Shown one piece after another: positions 1 to 5,091 of a stretch of DNA of 5,091 bases (the first letter of the stretch is position 1; each line of letters begins with the position of its first letter). A model generated the notes under the pieces. The model worked only from the letters and a program-made list of their open reading frames with translations, made no database searches and was not told the DNA's origin. Source of the stretch: Alphaproteobacteria bacterium (lineage in GTDB: Bacteria; Pseudomonadota; Alphaproteobacteria; SMXP01); the NCBI GenBank assembly GCA_021774995.1, contig JAJFIM010000419.1, positions 1-5,091 on the forward strand, in the 5' to 3' direction. The translations under genes and the position numbers were made by a program.

Positions 1-1
1 T

Positions 2-76
2 ATCAAAGCGGGACTGGTGCAAAAATCCCAAGAGTTTAAGGATCAAGGCAGTCAGATTTATCAAAAAGTGGAGTAG
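2..76 (+). CDS. thiC: C-terminal end of an upstream gene, probably phosphomethylpyrimidine synthase ThiC (partial)
   Basis: Frame 2 is open from the left edge to a TAG stop at 74-76 and gives the last 24 residues of a protein that begins outside the window. The residues include AGLVQKSQEF followed by a short spacer and GSQIYQ. This matches the tail pattern I know from ThiC, roughly GM-x2-KS-x-EF-x3-G-x-IY, which lies after the CxxCxxxxC iron-sulfur motif of that enzyme. ThiC is a cytoplasmic radical-SAM enzyme that converts aminoimidazole ribotide to hydroxymethylpyrimidine phosphate in thiamine synthesis. The catalytic part is not in the window, so the call rests only on tail similarity and could be wrong. 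The presence of a gene end here is more certain than its identity. Confidence 0.55.
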   Translation: MKAGLVQKSQEFKDQGSQIYQKVE

Positions 77-88
77 AGGGCGCGCCCT
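77..88. repeat. Perfect 12-base palindrome directly after the thiC-like stop codon
   Basis: AGGGCGCGCCCT reads the same on both strands and begins at the base after the TAG stop. As RNA it could form only a short hairpin (AGGG/CCCT with a CGCG loop). No T-run follows on the + strand, so it is not a standard intrinsic terminator. It might be a remnant or weak terminator, a protein-binding dyad, or chance in a GCGC-rich genome. Confidence 0.5.
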
Positions 89-170
89 AAAATTGAGCCC
101 GCTTCGCTGGTGTGAGTTTGAGCTGGGAAAGTGTATGAATTCAGTGGTAGCGTCGGTTTCAGTCGAAAAG

Positions 171-177
171 GGGAGGG
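171..177 (+). promoter_or_regulatory. Ribosome binding site that sets the start of the 283-residue membrane protein at 182
   Basis: The purine run GGGAGGG ends four bases before the ATG at 182. The alternative in-frame GTG at 131 has only GGGAAA close upstream, a weaker match, and would add 17 residues without hydrophobic character ahead of the glycine zipper. ATG 182 is therefore preferred. Confidence 0.6.
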
Positions 178-181
178 AGTG

Positions 182-1033
182 ATGGATTGGGGAAGTGCTG
201 TGATTGCAGGGATTGCCAGTGGTATTGGCGCTGGCGCCGGGTCCGGCATTGCGGCGCTCATCCCGATACAAAAGGCGAAGAAATATATTACAATCGTCTT
301 CGCAGTGTTGGGTCTATTTCTGGGTAATCAATTCCTCAAACCGCAAATTGAACTTCAATTTGGCCAAAGCATCAGAGACGTCCTCGGTCAAAAAGATGTT
401 ATTGAGGAATTAAGGCAGCAGCCACTCTTTGCCAGGGTCTTTGACGACGATCCAGAGCTAGAAAGCATTATGCGTGAGCGGTTGGTTCAGGCCAAAGCTC
501 AGGGAAATGTCGCGTTGCTGCGGGAAGTTCAGAAAATAGGCGTTGAAATTGGGCAATCCAAAGCCCCCGAATATTTTGTGTTGGCGCGAGAAGAAGATTT
601 GCTGGCGGCAATTACGAGTATCTCGGATGTGATTGTGATTTTGGCTGATAATAATCCCATGCTCTGCACCGCGTGGCTCTTTGGCGGCCAAAATGGTCAA
701 ACCTATGAATTTAGTGAGTTCCAAAACCTCATAGGAAAAGAAAAAATCAATCATATGAATGTATCTCTTGCGCGTGTTGTGGAGAATTCTTTTAACGAGA
801 TACCTTCATATGATACGCAAAAAGCGCAAGCTCTCGTTGAACAAGCGGCAATGGGGATGGTTGCAGTCGCGGGTCCGGAAGGTCTGCCTGTGATCGCGGA
901 AGCGGTTGTCCCCTCAACGGAAGAGATTGCAAGATCTGCTTGTCAGGGTGTAGGTGAGCTGTATTCACAACTCCTGGATAATGAAACCCATGAGTCGGCA
1001 AATGCTTTGCGTCACTTATTTGCCTCAAGTTGA
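182..1033 (+). CDS. Unrecognised membrane-anchored protein with N-terminal glycine zipper (283 aa)
   Basis: I do not recognise the family. Residues 4-27 form a glycine-rich hydrophobic segment with glycines at 10, 14, 16, 18, 20 and 22, a glycine-zipper pattern used for tight helix packing in membranes. A basic loop (QKAKK, 30-34) follows, then a second hydrophobic helix at about 35-52 with its own GxxxG (G44, G48). The basic loop suggests a hairpin with the loop in the cytoplasm and the remaining 230 residues outside the inner membrane, but this is inference from the positive-inside rule. The soluble part is mixed alpha-helical, has an acidic patch (DDDPELE) and a segment DNNPMLCTAWLFG, and ends in a predicted helix rich in Ala and Leu. 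It contains two cysteines, in the DNNPMLC segment and near the C-terminus. No catalytic motif is evident. The start is ATG 182, chosen for its ribosome binding site. The gene ends 50 bases before a small membrane-peptide gene, and the two are probably cotranscribed. Confidence 0.8.
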   Translation: MDWGSAVIAGIASGIGAGAGSGIAALIPIQKAKKYITIVFAVLGLFLGNQFLKPQIELQFGQSIRDVLGQKDVIEELRQQPLFARVFDDDPELESIMRERLVQAKAQGNVALLREVQKIGVEIGQSKAPEYFVLAREEDLLAAITSISDVIVILADNNPMLCTAWLFGGQNGQTYEFSEFQNLIGKEKINHMNVSLARVVENSFNEIPSYDTQKAQALVEQAAMGMVAVAGPEGLPVIAEAVVPSTEEIARSACQGVGELYSQLLDNETHESANALRHLFASS

Positions 1034-1083
1034 TGAATGGCGCTACCTTGCTTAAAAGATTGCTTTAAAGAAGGACTGCTTCC

Positions 1084-1179
1084 ATGTCGACTTCTCGGAG
1101 CTTTTTGTTTGGCGTTCTTCTGGGCCTCGTCTTAGGGGTTTGCATTGGCGCGGCCACCATTTTGGTTGTCATTAATTAA
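1084..1179 (+). CDS. Small single-span membrane peptide with perfect glycine zipper (31 aa)
   Basis: This short ORF runs from ATG 1084 to TAA 1177-1179. It is preceded by AAGAAGGA (1068-1075), a good Shine-Dalgarno match whose AAGGA core ends eight bases before the ATG. The product has a short polar, basic start (MSTSRS), then one uninterrupted hydrophobic helix to the C-terminus. Glycines fall at residues 10, 14, 18 and 22, giving GxxxGxxxGxxxG on one helix face, with a single cysteine at 20. The arginine at 5 suggests N-terminus inside, C-terminus outside. This is the architecture of an oligomerising or partner-binding membrane microprotein. It resembles the beginning of YtxH-type proteins, but is too short to assign. 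It is 50 bases downstream of a protein with glycines at the same four positions, which suggests, without proving, that the two interact. No function is known to me. Confidence 0.6.
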   Translation: MSTSRSFLFGVLLGLVLGVCIGAATILVVIN

Positions 1180-1202
1180 TCGGAATAACCGGCAAAGTAA
1201 TT

Positions 1203-1214
1203 TGCTAGGATACT
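1203..1214 (+). promoter_or_regulatory. Possible extended -10 promoter element upstream of the RdhA-like gene
   Basis: TGC-TAGGAT (1203-1211) fits an extended -10 (TGn followed by a four-of-six match to TATAAT), and GATACT (1209-1214) overlaps it as an alternative -10. No good -35 is found at the usual distance; TTGTCA at 1166-1171 is close to consensus but is 34 bases upstream of TAGGAT, too far to be the -35. It lies in the 117-base gap between the small membrane ORF and the RdhA-like gene, which is otherwise without recognisable elements apart from the ribosome binding site. The match is weak and may be chance. Confidence 0.22.
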
Positions 1215-1284
1215 CTCTTTTGTGTTGTACATGGAGGGGTGCGCTTCGGTGGTAAATTAGCAATTAGTTTGTAGACGCAGGGAT

Positions 1285-1290
1285 AGGAGA
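1285..1290 (+). promoter_or_regulatory. Ribosome binding site supporting a TTG start for the RdhA-like gene
   Basis: AGGAGA ends six bases before TTG at 1297. The first in-frame ATG (1348, residue 18 of the TTG-started product) has no purine-rich sequence at the right distance. The TTG is therefore the more likely start codon. Confidence 0.7.
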
Positions 1291-1296
1291 AATCGG

Positions 1297-2634
1297 TTGA
1301 GTTTTATCAAACACAAATTCCGCGCGCCCCATCTGGGCAAATATCCCATGGAAACAGTCAAGCGCGTCGATAAACCCACAACGCGGATTGATGAGGAAAA
1401 AGTACCGCGCGTGCCTTTGCGGGGGTCTTTTTTTAGCCGTCCAAAGTTTGGGGATTTGGGAAAACGGCCGCAGCAGGAACGCCCCCGCTTTATTACCAAA
1501 TATCCATTGGCAGCCGCGATGGATGATCTCATGGATGGCCTGGTTTCGTTTCAGGATGGGGATACGGCGCCGGAAATAGCGCCGGGTACGGATGACCCGG
1601 ATGAAATGGCCAAGCACATTAAGGCTTTAAGTTATTTTATGGATGTCGATATTGTCGGTATTTGCGAAATTCCCGACTACGCATGGTATTCTCATGACGG
1701 CGAGGGAAAGGAAATTATACCGGATCACAAATACGCCATCGTCATGGTGTTTGATCAGGGTTTCGAGACGATGGAGGGCGCCAGCGGGGACGACTGGATC
1801 AGCGGGACGCAGAGCTATCGGGCGTATTTGCGCGGCGCCGAAATCGGCTCGGTGGTGGCAAATTACATACGCCGGCTGGGATATGGCGCGCGATGTCATT
1901 CAGCGCGCAAAGGCGAGGTATTGCAAATCCCCTTGATGCTTCTTGCGGGGCTGGGCGAGATGAGCCGCATTGGGGAGCTTGTGCTAAACCCGTTTATCGG
2001 GCCGCGTTCCAAAACCGCCGTGGTTACAACCAATCTTCCGATGACATGCGACAAGCCAATCGATTTCGGCCTGCAGGAATTCTGCTCCAAATGCTATAAA
2101 TGCGCGCGGGAGTGCCCATGCGGCGCCATTCCTTTTGGCGATAAAATCATGTTTAACGGCTATGAAATCTGGAAGCCGGATGTCGAAAACTGCGCGAAAT
2201 ACCGCCTCACAAACCAGAAGGGCTCATCCTGCGGACGGTGCATGAAAACCTGTCCGTTGAACAAGGTCGTCACGGAAGAAGGCCCGCTTGTGCAACGCAT
2301 CGCCAGTTGGCTTGGCATTAATGCGCGTTTCCTTAAACCTCTGATGATTCCCATCGCCGTTAAACTGGATGATTGGCTCGGAAACGGGAAGCGCGTGCCG
2401 GGTCAAAAGTGGTGGCTCGATCTGGAATACCGTGACGGCAAGCTAGCGCCGCCGCCCGCGGGGGTAAATAACCGGGACATCTCGCCCAACAAACCCAATC
2501 CAAAAAAACATAAAGTCGCGCTCTATCCGCGCGAAGATCTGCCCCCAGGCGATTGCAAGGAGAATTTCCCGGTGGATCGCAAAAAAGCGCTCAAAAGGGC
2601 GGAAGAGGCGGCCTTGCCGGAAAACGCTCCCTAA
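1297..2634 (+). CDS. Reductive dehalogenase (RdhA)-family corrinoid/iron-sulfur protein, no Tat signal (445 aa)
   Basis: RdhA-family enzymes use a corrinoid and two [4Fe-4S] clusters to remove halogens from organic compounds. The family call rests on several features in the right order: an Arg-Leu-Gly-Tyr segment (IRRLGYGA, 192-199), then IPLMLLAGLGEMSRIGEL (211-228), TTNLPMTCDKPIDFG (244-258), and two cluster motifs. Cluster motif 1 is C263-x2-C266-x2-C269-x3-C273-P; motif 2 is C299-x12-C312-x2-C315-x3-C319-P. All eight ligand cysteines are present. The N-terminus has no RRxFxK Tat motif or hydrophobic stretch, so the protein should be cytoplasmic, unlike respiratory RdhA. It also lacks the fused ferredoxin-reductase domain of catabolic NAD(P)H-dependent RdhA, and no RdhB-type anchor gene is adjacent. 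The start is TTG. The corrinoid-dependent relative QueG is less likely, because the TTNLP and AGLGE-x-SR blocks fit RdhA better. Actual dehalogenase activity and substrate cannot be read from the sequence. Confidence 0.88.
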   Translation: MSFIKHKFRAPHLGKYPMETVKRVDKPTTRIDEEKVPRVPLRGSFFSRPKFGDLGKRPQQERPRFITKYPLAAAMDDLMDGLVSFQDGDTAPEIAPGTDDPDEMAKHIKALSYFMDVDIVGICEIPDYAWYSHDGEGKEIIPDHKYAIVMVFDQGFETMEGASGDDWISGTQSYRAYLRGAEIGSVVANYIRRLGYGARCHSARKGEVLQIPLMLLAGLGEMSRIGELVLNPFIGPRSKTAVVTTNLPMTCDKPIDFGLQEFCSKCYKCARECPCGAIPFGDKIMFNGYEIWKPDVENCAKYRLTNQKGSSCGRCMKTCPLNKVVTEEGPLVQRIASWLGINARFLKPLMIPIAVKLDDWLGNGKRVPGQKWWLDLEYRDGKLAPPPAGVNNRDISPNKPNPKKHKVALYPREDLPPGDCKENFPVDRKKALKRAEEAALPENAP

Positions 2635-2643
2635 AAGAAAAGC

Positions 2644-2677
2644 GGGTGCGCCGGGCTGTTGAGCGCCCTTGGTTTTT
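2644..2677 (+). terminator. Possible intrinsic terminator after the RdhA-like gene
   Basis: GGGTGC (2644-2649) can pair with GCGCCC (2663-2668) as a six-base stem containing one G-T wobble, with a 13-base loop. It is followed four bases later by five Ts (2673-2677). It lies 9 bases after the RdhA-like stop codon. The stem is short and the loop long, so termination may be weak or absent. Because it covers the alternative TTG start at 2659, it also favours the downstream ATG for the next gene. Confidence 0.35.
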
Positions 2678-2692
2678 GCTATTATGGCCGCC

Positions 2693-2697
2693 AAGGA
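2693..2697 (+). promoter_or_regulatory. Ribosome binding site that sets the start of the 333-residue protein at 2707
   Basis: AAGGA ends nine bases before ATG 2707. The upstream in-frame TTG at 2659 has no comparable site and would add 16 residues unlike a membrane-protein start. Confidence 0.5.
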
Positions 2698-2706
2698 CGT
2701 GACGGG

Positions 2707-3708
2707 ATGCAGAGTTGGATTGTTGAATATTGGCCCTGGTCTTACCTTCTGGCGGGGTTGATTCTCGCTTGGGGGTTGTCTTTGCCGCTTTTTGGCGGGT
2801 TGTTTCACCGCTCAAGGAGAGAAAGTTTCTCCATGCCGGCGATGCGGCGGCAATCCGCCTATCTTCGCATTGATTATCAAATTCCCGCTGGCTCAGGAAA
2901 CTCATTGCAAGAGATCGTCCAAAATACGCCGGACGGCAGGTCTATATATCTCCGTACGGAGTTCTTTCTGCGATACATCTCAGAATTCAGGCCTGAAGAC
3001 GTTCTCAAAGAGTGGTTTAAAGCCGGTAAATGGGAAGCGGATCGCCGTCGCCGCGCGCAGCAGAAGATAGAGGAACAGAAGAAGGCGTTCGCCGCCATTC
3101 GGCGCGGGGATCTTTCTCAAATATATCTGAATAAGCGCGCGCCAAAGGAAAAACCCCTGGCTTTGAGTTTTCCGCTTCTGCCGGCCCAATTCACGCTTTT
3201 CGCCGCGCAAGGGTTTTCCTTCGTCCATAAACGCCAATCGGGCGCCATTCCGAAAGGATTTTATCGCTGCCGGGTCGTTGAGTGGCGTCATGACGACTCC
3301 TACGCTGAAGACATCGAATTGGTGAATTTGAAGGATGAAAGCTGGCGCATTGATCAAAGCGCATTGCTCGATGCTCTCCGGCTGCGCAAAGCAGCAGTGG
3401 AAACGGTGTGCTTTCTGAATCTTCCCATTTTTGTTTTTACCGGCCCGCACAGCAAACCGCCCCGCTGGCGCGCTGAGCAGACCGTTTCGGGGCGGCTTCC
3501 CATTCGCCCCGGCACGCCGCATGAATTTGCCGCCCTGGATGCGCGTCTGCTTAAATTATTCGGGGGGATTAATCCCCTCAATCTGGTGCGCTTGTCCTGG
3601 TTTTACCACCCAAATTATGGAGTGAAACCTGATTCGGCCAAATACAAGCGACTGATGGCGCGGGCCGACGGCAAAAATGACGGGCCTGTCAGAAACTCAT
3701 TTTCTTGA
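2707..3708 (+). CDS. Unrecognised protein with one N-terminal membrane span (333 aa)
   Basis: I do not recognise this family. Residues 1-11 are aromatic and uncharged apart from one Glu (MQSWIVEYWPW), followed by a hydrophobic helix at about 12-33 and then a strongly basic stretch (HRSRRES, and MRR at 46-48). By the positive-inside rule, the N-terminus should be outside and the large C-terminal part in the cytoplasm. A charged helix at about 107-133 (DRRRRAQQKIEEQKK core) could form a coiled coil. The rest alternates beta-like and helical segments with several Trp/Tyr clusters, including RLSWFYHPNYG near the C-terminus. I see no nucleotide-binding, metal-binding or protease motif; the two cysteines (188 and 235) are not arranged as a metal site. 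ATG 2707 is chosen because of its ribosome binding site; TTG 2659 would be a 349-residue alternative. It sits between the RdhA-like gene and pccB, 72 and 118 bases away. It is too large and of the wrong topology to be an RdhB anchor. Confidence 0.75.
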   Translation: MQSWIVEYWPWSYLLAGLILAWGLSLPLFGGLFHRSRRESFSMPAMRRQSAYLRIDYQIPAGSGNSLQEIVQNTPDGRSIYLRTEFFLRYISEFRPEDVLKEWFKAGKWEADRRRRAQQKIEEQKKAFAAIRRGDLSQIYLNKRAPKEKPLALSFPLLPAQFTLFAAQGFSFVHKRQSGAIPKGFYRCRVVEWRHDDSYAEDIELVNLKDESWRIDQSALLDALRLRKAAVETVCFLNLPIFVFTGPHSKPPRWRAEQTVSGRLPIRPGTPHEFAALDARLLKLFGGINPLNLVRLSWFYHPNYGVKPDSAKYKRLMARADGKNDGPVRNSFS

Positions 3709-3741
3709 GGCTTTTTGGCCCATTGGCAATCCGGTCGATCT

Positions 3742-3771
3742 CATGTATGTCATGCCAACATCTGATACATG
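3742..3771. promoter_or_regulatory. Inverted repeat upstream of pccB, possible operator
   Basis: CATGTAT (3742-3748) and ATACATG (3765-3771) are perfect inverted copies separated by 16 bases. The dyad lies in the 118-base gap before pccB. No T-run follows, so it does not look like a terminator. A loose promoter-like pair overlaps it: TTGGCA at 3723-3728, and TATGTC at 3746-3751 with a 17-base spacer, the latter only three of six to consensus. A repressor or activator binding here could control pccB. The spacing of one arm centre to the next (23 bases, about two helical turns) is compatible with a dimeric regulator, but a seven-base dyad can also arise by chance. Confidence 0.35.
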
Positions 3772-3814
3772 CTGGGCCGCCCTTCCGCGGCAGTGAGATT
3801 TTCCGCCCATTATG

Positions 3815-3819
3815 AAGGA
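3815..3819 (+). promoter_or_regulatory. Ribosome binding site that sets the pccB start at 3827
   Basis: AAGGA ends seven bases before ATG 3827. An in-frame ATG at 3812 would add only five residues (MKEVG) and has no purine-rich site upstream; the Shine-Dalgarno itself would fall inside the coding region. The usual PccB N-terminus starts close to MKDILHQLE, which also supports 3827. Confidence 0.7.
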
Positions 3820-3826
3820 AGTAGGG

Positions 3827-5091
3827 ATGAAGGACATACTTCATCAATTGGAATTAAAGCGCGAGCAGGCGCGCCTTGGCGGCGGTCAGCGGCGGATCGA
3901 CAATCAGCATAAAAAAGGAAAATTAACGGCCCGCGAACGCGTGGATCTGCTGTTTGATGACGGCACCTTCGAGGAATTCGATATGTTCGTCGAACACCGC
4001 ATCACGGATTTCGGCATGGCCGAAAATAAAATTCCAGGTGACGGCGTCGTTACGGGCTGGGGCGCAATTAACGGGCGCGTGGTCTATGTGTTCGCCAAGG
4101 ATTTTACAGCCTTTGGGGGGTCGCTCTCGCAGGCCCATGCGCAGAAAATTTGCAAAATTCAAGACATGGCGCTGAAAGTGGGCGCGCCGATTATCGGACT
4201 TTATGATTCCGGCGGCGCGCGCATTCAAGAAGGCGTCGATTCACTGGGCGGTTTCGCCGAGTGCTTTTGGCGCAATGTCGAAGCGTCAGGCGTTATTCCT
4301 CAGATTTCAGTGATCATGGGTCCATGTGCGGGCGGGGACGTCTATTCGCCTGCGATGACTGACTTCATTTTTATGGTGCGTGATACGTCCTACATGTTTG
4401 TCACAGGCCCCGATGTGGTGAAGACCGTCACGCAAGAAGAAGTGACCGCGGAAGAACTTGGCGGCGCGCGCATTCATTCCACTAAATCTTCTATCGCGGA
4501 TGGCGCATTTGAAAATGATCTGGAAGCCATAACGCAGATCAGGCGCCTGTTCGATTTTCTTCCCTTGAACAACCGGCAAGCGCCTCCCGCATACCAGACG
4601 CATGATGAGATGGACCGCATTGAGGAATCTTTGGATACCTTGATTCCATCCAATCCGAATAAACCTTATGACATGCATGAGCTGATTAAAAAGGTTGTGG
4701 ATGAAAGGGATTTTTTTGAAATTCAAGAAGCTTTTGCAAAAAATATTATCACTGGATTTGGCCGTATTGATGGGCACACGGTGGGCTTTGTCGCCAACCA
4801 GCCATTGGTGTTGGCGGGTGTGCTCGATTCAGACGCCAGCCGCAAAGCGGCGCGTTTTGTGCGGTTCTGCGATTGCTTTAACATCCCCCTCGTGACTTTT
4901 GTTGACGTTCCGGGTTTCCTGCCCGGCACCGCGCAGGAATATGGCGGTTTAATCAAGCACGGCGCCAAATTACTGTTTGCTTATTCGGAATGCACTGTGC
5001 CGTTGGTGACGGTTATCACGCGCAAGGCCTATGGCGGCGCCTACGACGTGATGGCTTCCAAGCATATCCGCGCGGACATCAATTATGCGTG
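3827..5091 (+). CDS. pccB: Propionyl-CoA carboxylase beta chain, carboxyltransferase subunit (3' end beyond the window)
   Basis: PccB transfers carboxyl from carboxybiotin on the alpha subunit to propionyl-CoA, giving (S)-methylmalonyl-CoA; the holoenzyme is a cytoplasmic alpha6-beta6 complex. The first 421 residues are present of about 510 usual for the family, and the frame is open to the window end. Two crotonase-fold halves are visible. The N-terminal half has GKLTARERVDLLFDDGTF (31-48), FAKDFTAFGGS (89-99), DSGGARIQEG (127-136, first oxyanion-hole loop) and MGPCAGGDVYSPAMTDF (164-180). The C-terminal half has VDVPGFLPGTAQEYGG (359-374) and RKAYGGAYDVMASKH (399-413). D407 in GGAYDVM aligns with the Asp that I recall as governing acyl-CoA choice (Asp422 in Streptomyces coelicolor PccB), which favours propionyl-CoA over other acyl-CoA substrates. 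Methylcrotonyl-CoA carboxylase beta is excluded by this block. No frameshift or missing motif is seen. The biotin-carrying alpha subunit is not in the window. Confidence 0.95.
   Translation, partial: MKDILHQLELKREQARLGGGQRRIDNQHKKGKLTARERVDLLFDDGTFEEFDMFVEHRITDFGMAENKIPGDGVVTGWGAINGRVVYVFAKDFTAFGGSLSQAHAQKICKIQDMALKVGAPIIGLYDSGGARIQEGVDSLGGFAECFWRNVEASGVIPQISVIMGPCAGGDVYSPAMTDFIFMVRDTSYMFVTGPDVVKTVTQEEVTAEELGGARIHSTKSSIADGAFENDLEAITQIRRLFDFLPLNNRQAPPAYQTHDEMDRIEESLDTLIPSNPNKPYDMHELIKKVVDERDFFEIQEAFAKNIITGFGRIDGHTVGFVANQPLVLAGVLDSDASRKAARFVRFCDCFNIPLVTFVDVPGFLPGTAQEYGGLIKHGAKLLFAYSECTVPLVTVITRKAYGGAYDVMASKHIRADINYA

Noticed and set aside
1231..1260. Nine-codon leader ORF (ATG at 1231 to TAG at 1260) before the RdhA-like gene
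   Set aside because: It has no ribosome binding site, no run of regulatory codons and no attenuator hairpin downstream.
1180..1296. Cobalamin riboswitch upstream of the corrinoid-dependent RdhA-like gene
   Set aside because: The gap is only 117 bases, shorter than the usual B12 riboswitch, and I see no B12-box (GCCACTG-like) sequence.
2443..2905. Minus-strand ORFs spanning the junction between the RdhA-like gene and the next gene
   Set aside because: They are rich in Arg, Pro and Gln, which is typical of the complement of GC-rich coding sequence, and have no convincing start context.
2980..3522. 180-codon ORF on the minus strand inside the 333-residue protein gene
   Set aside because: It lies wholly within a + strand gene with its own ribosome binding site, and its translation is basic and low in recognisable structure, as expected for an antisense shadow.
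2707..3708. RdhB-type membrane anchor for the RdhA-like protein
   Set aside because: RdhB proteins are about 90 residues with two or three membrane helices; this protein has 333 residues and one span.
3709..3826. Intrinsic terminator after the 333-residue protein gene
   Set aside because: A T-run occurs (CTTTTTGG after the stop) but no stable stem precedes it, and the dyad further on has no T-run.
4307..4777. 156-codon ORF on the minus strand inside pccB
   Set aside because: pccB is certain from its motifs across this stretch; the antisense reading has no recognisable domain.

Overview
The window looks like chromosomal DNA from an alphaproteobacterium of moderate GC content. The best evidence is the PccB-type carboxyltransferase at the right end, whose sequence is typical of that class, supported by Tat-less RdhA-family proteins being known from marine members of the class. 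All supported genes are on the + strand with gaps of about 50 to 120 bases. No tRNA, rRNA, CRISPR array, insertion sequence or integrase is visible, and no gene-free stretch reaches 300 bases.

Layout: (1) bases 2-76 hold the last 24 codons of an upstream gene whose C-terminus resembles ThiC (phosphomethylpyrimidine synthase); a perfect 12-base palindrome follows directly after its stop. (2) 182-1033 encodes an unrecognised 283-residue membrane-anchored protein with an N-terminal glycine zipper and a large soluble domain. (3) 1084-1179 encodes a 31-residue single-span membrane peptide with its own ribosome binding site and a perfect GxxxGxxxGxxxG zipper. (4) 1297-2634 encodes an RdhA-family (reductive dehalogenase-like) corrinoid/iron-sulfur protein. 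It starts with TTG and has no Tat signal. (5) 2707-3708 encodes an unrecognised 333-residue protein with one N-terminal membrane span. (6) 3827 to the window end encodes the first 421 residues of propionyl-CoA carboxylase beta subunit (PccB). The gap before it contains a 7+7 base inverted repeat that may be an operator.

The genes do not form one obvious pathway. PccB carboxylates propionyl-CoA to methylmalonyl-CoA, whose further use normally needs a B12-dependent mutase, and RdhA-family proteins also use a corrinoid; that shared cofactor is only a loose link. The items most worth a second look are the soluble RdhA-like protein with no visible electron-transfer partner, and the two adjacent small and medium membrane proteins whose glycine zippers sit at identical residue positions (10, 14, 18, 22).
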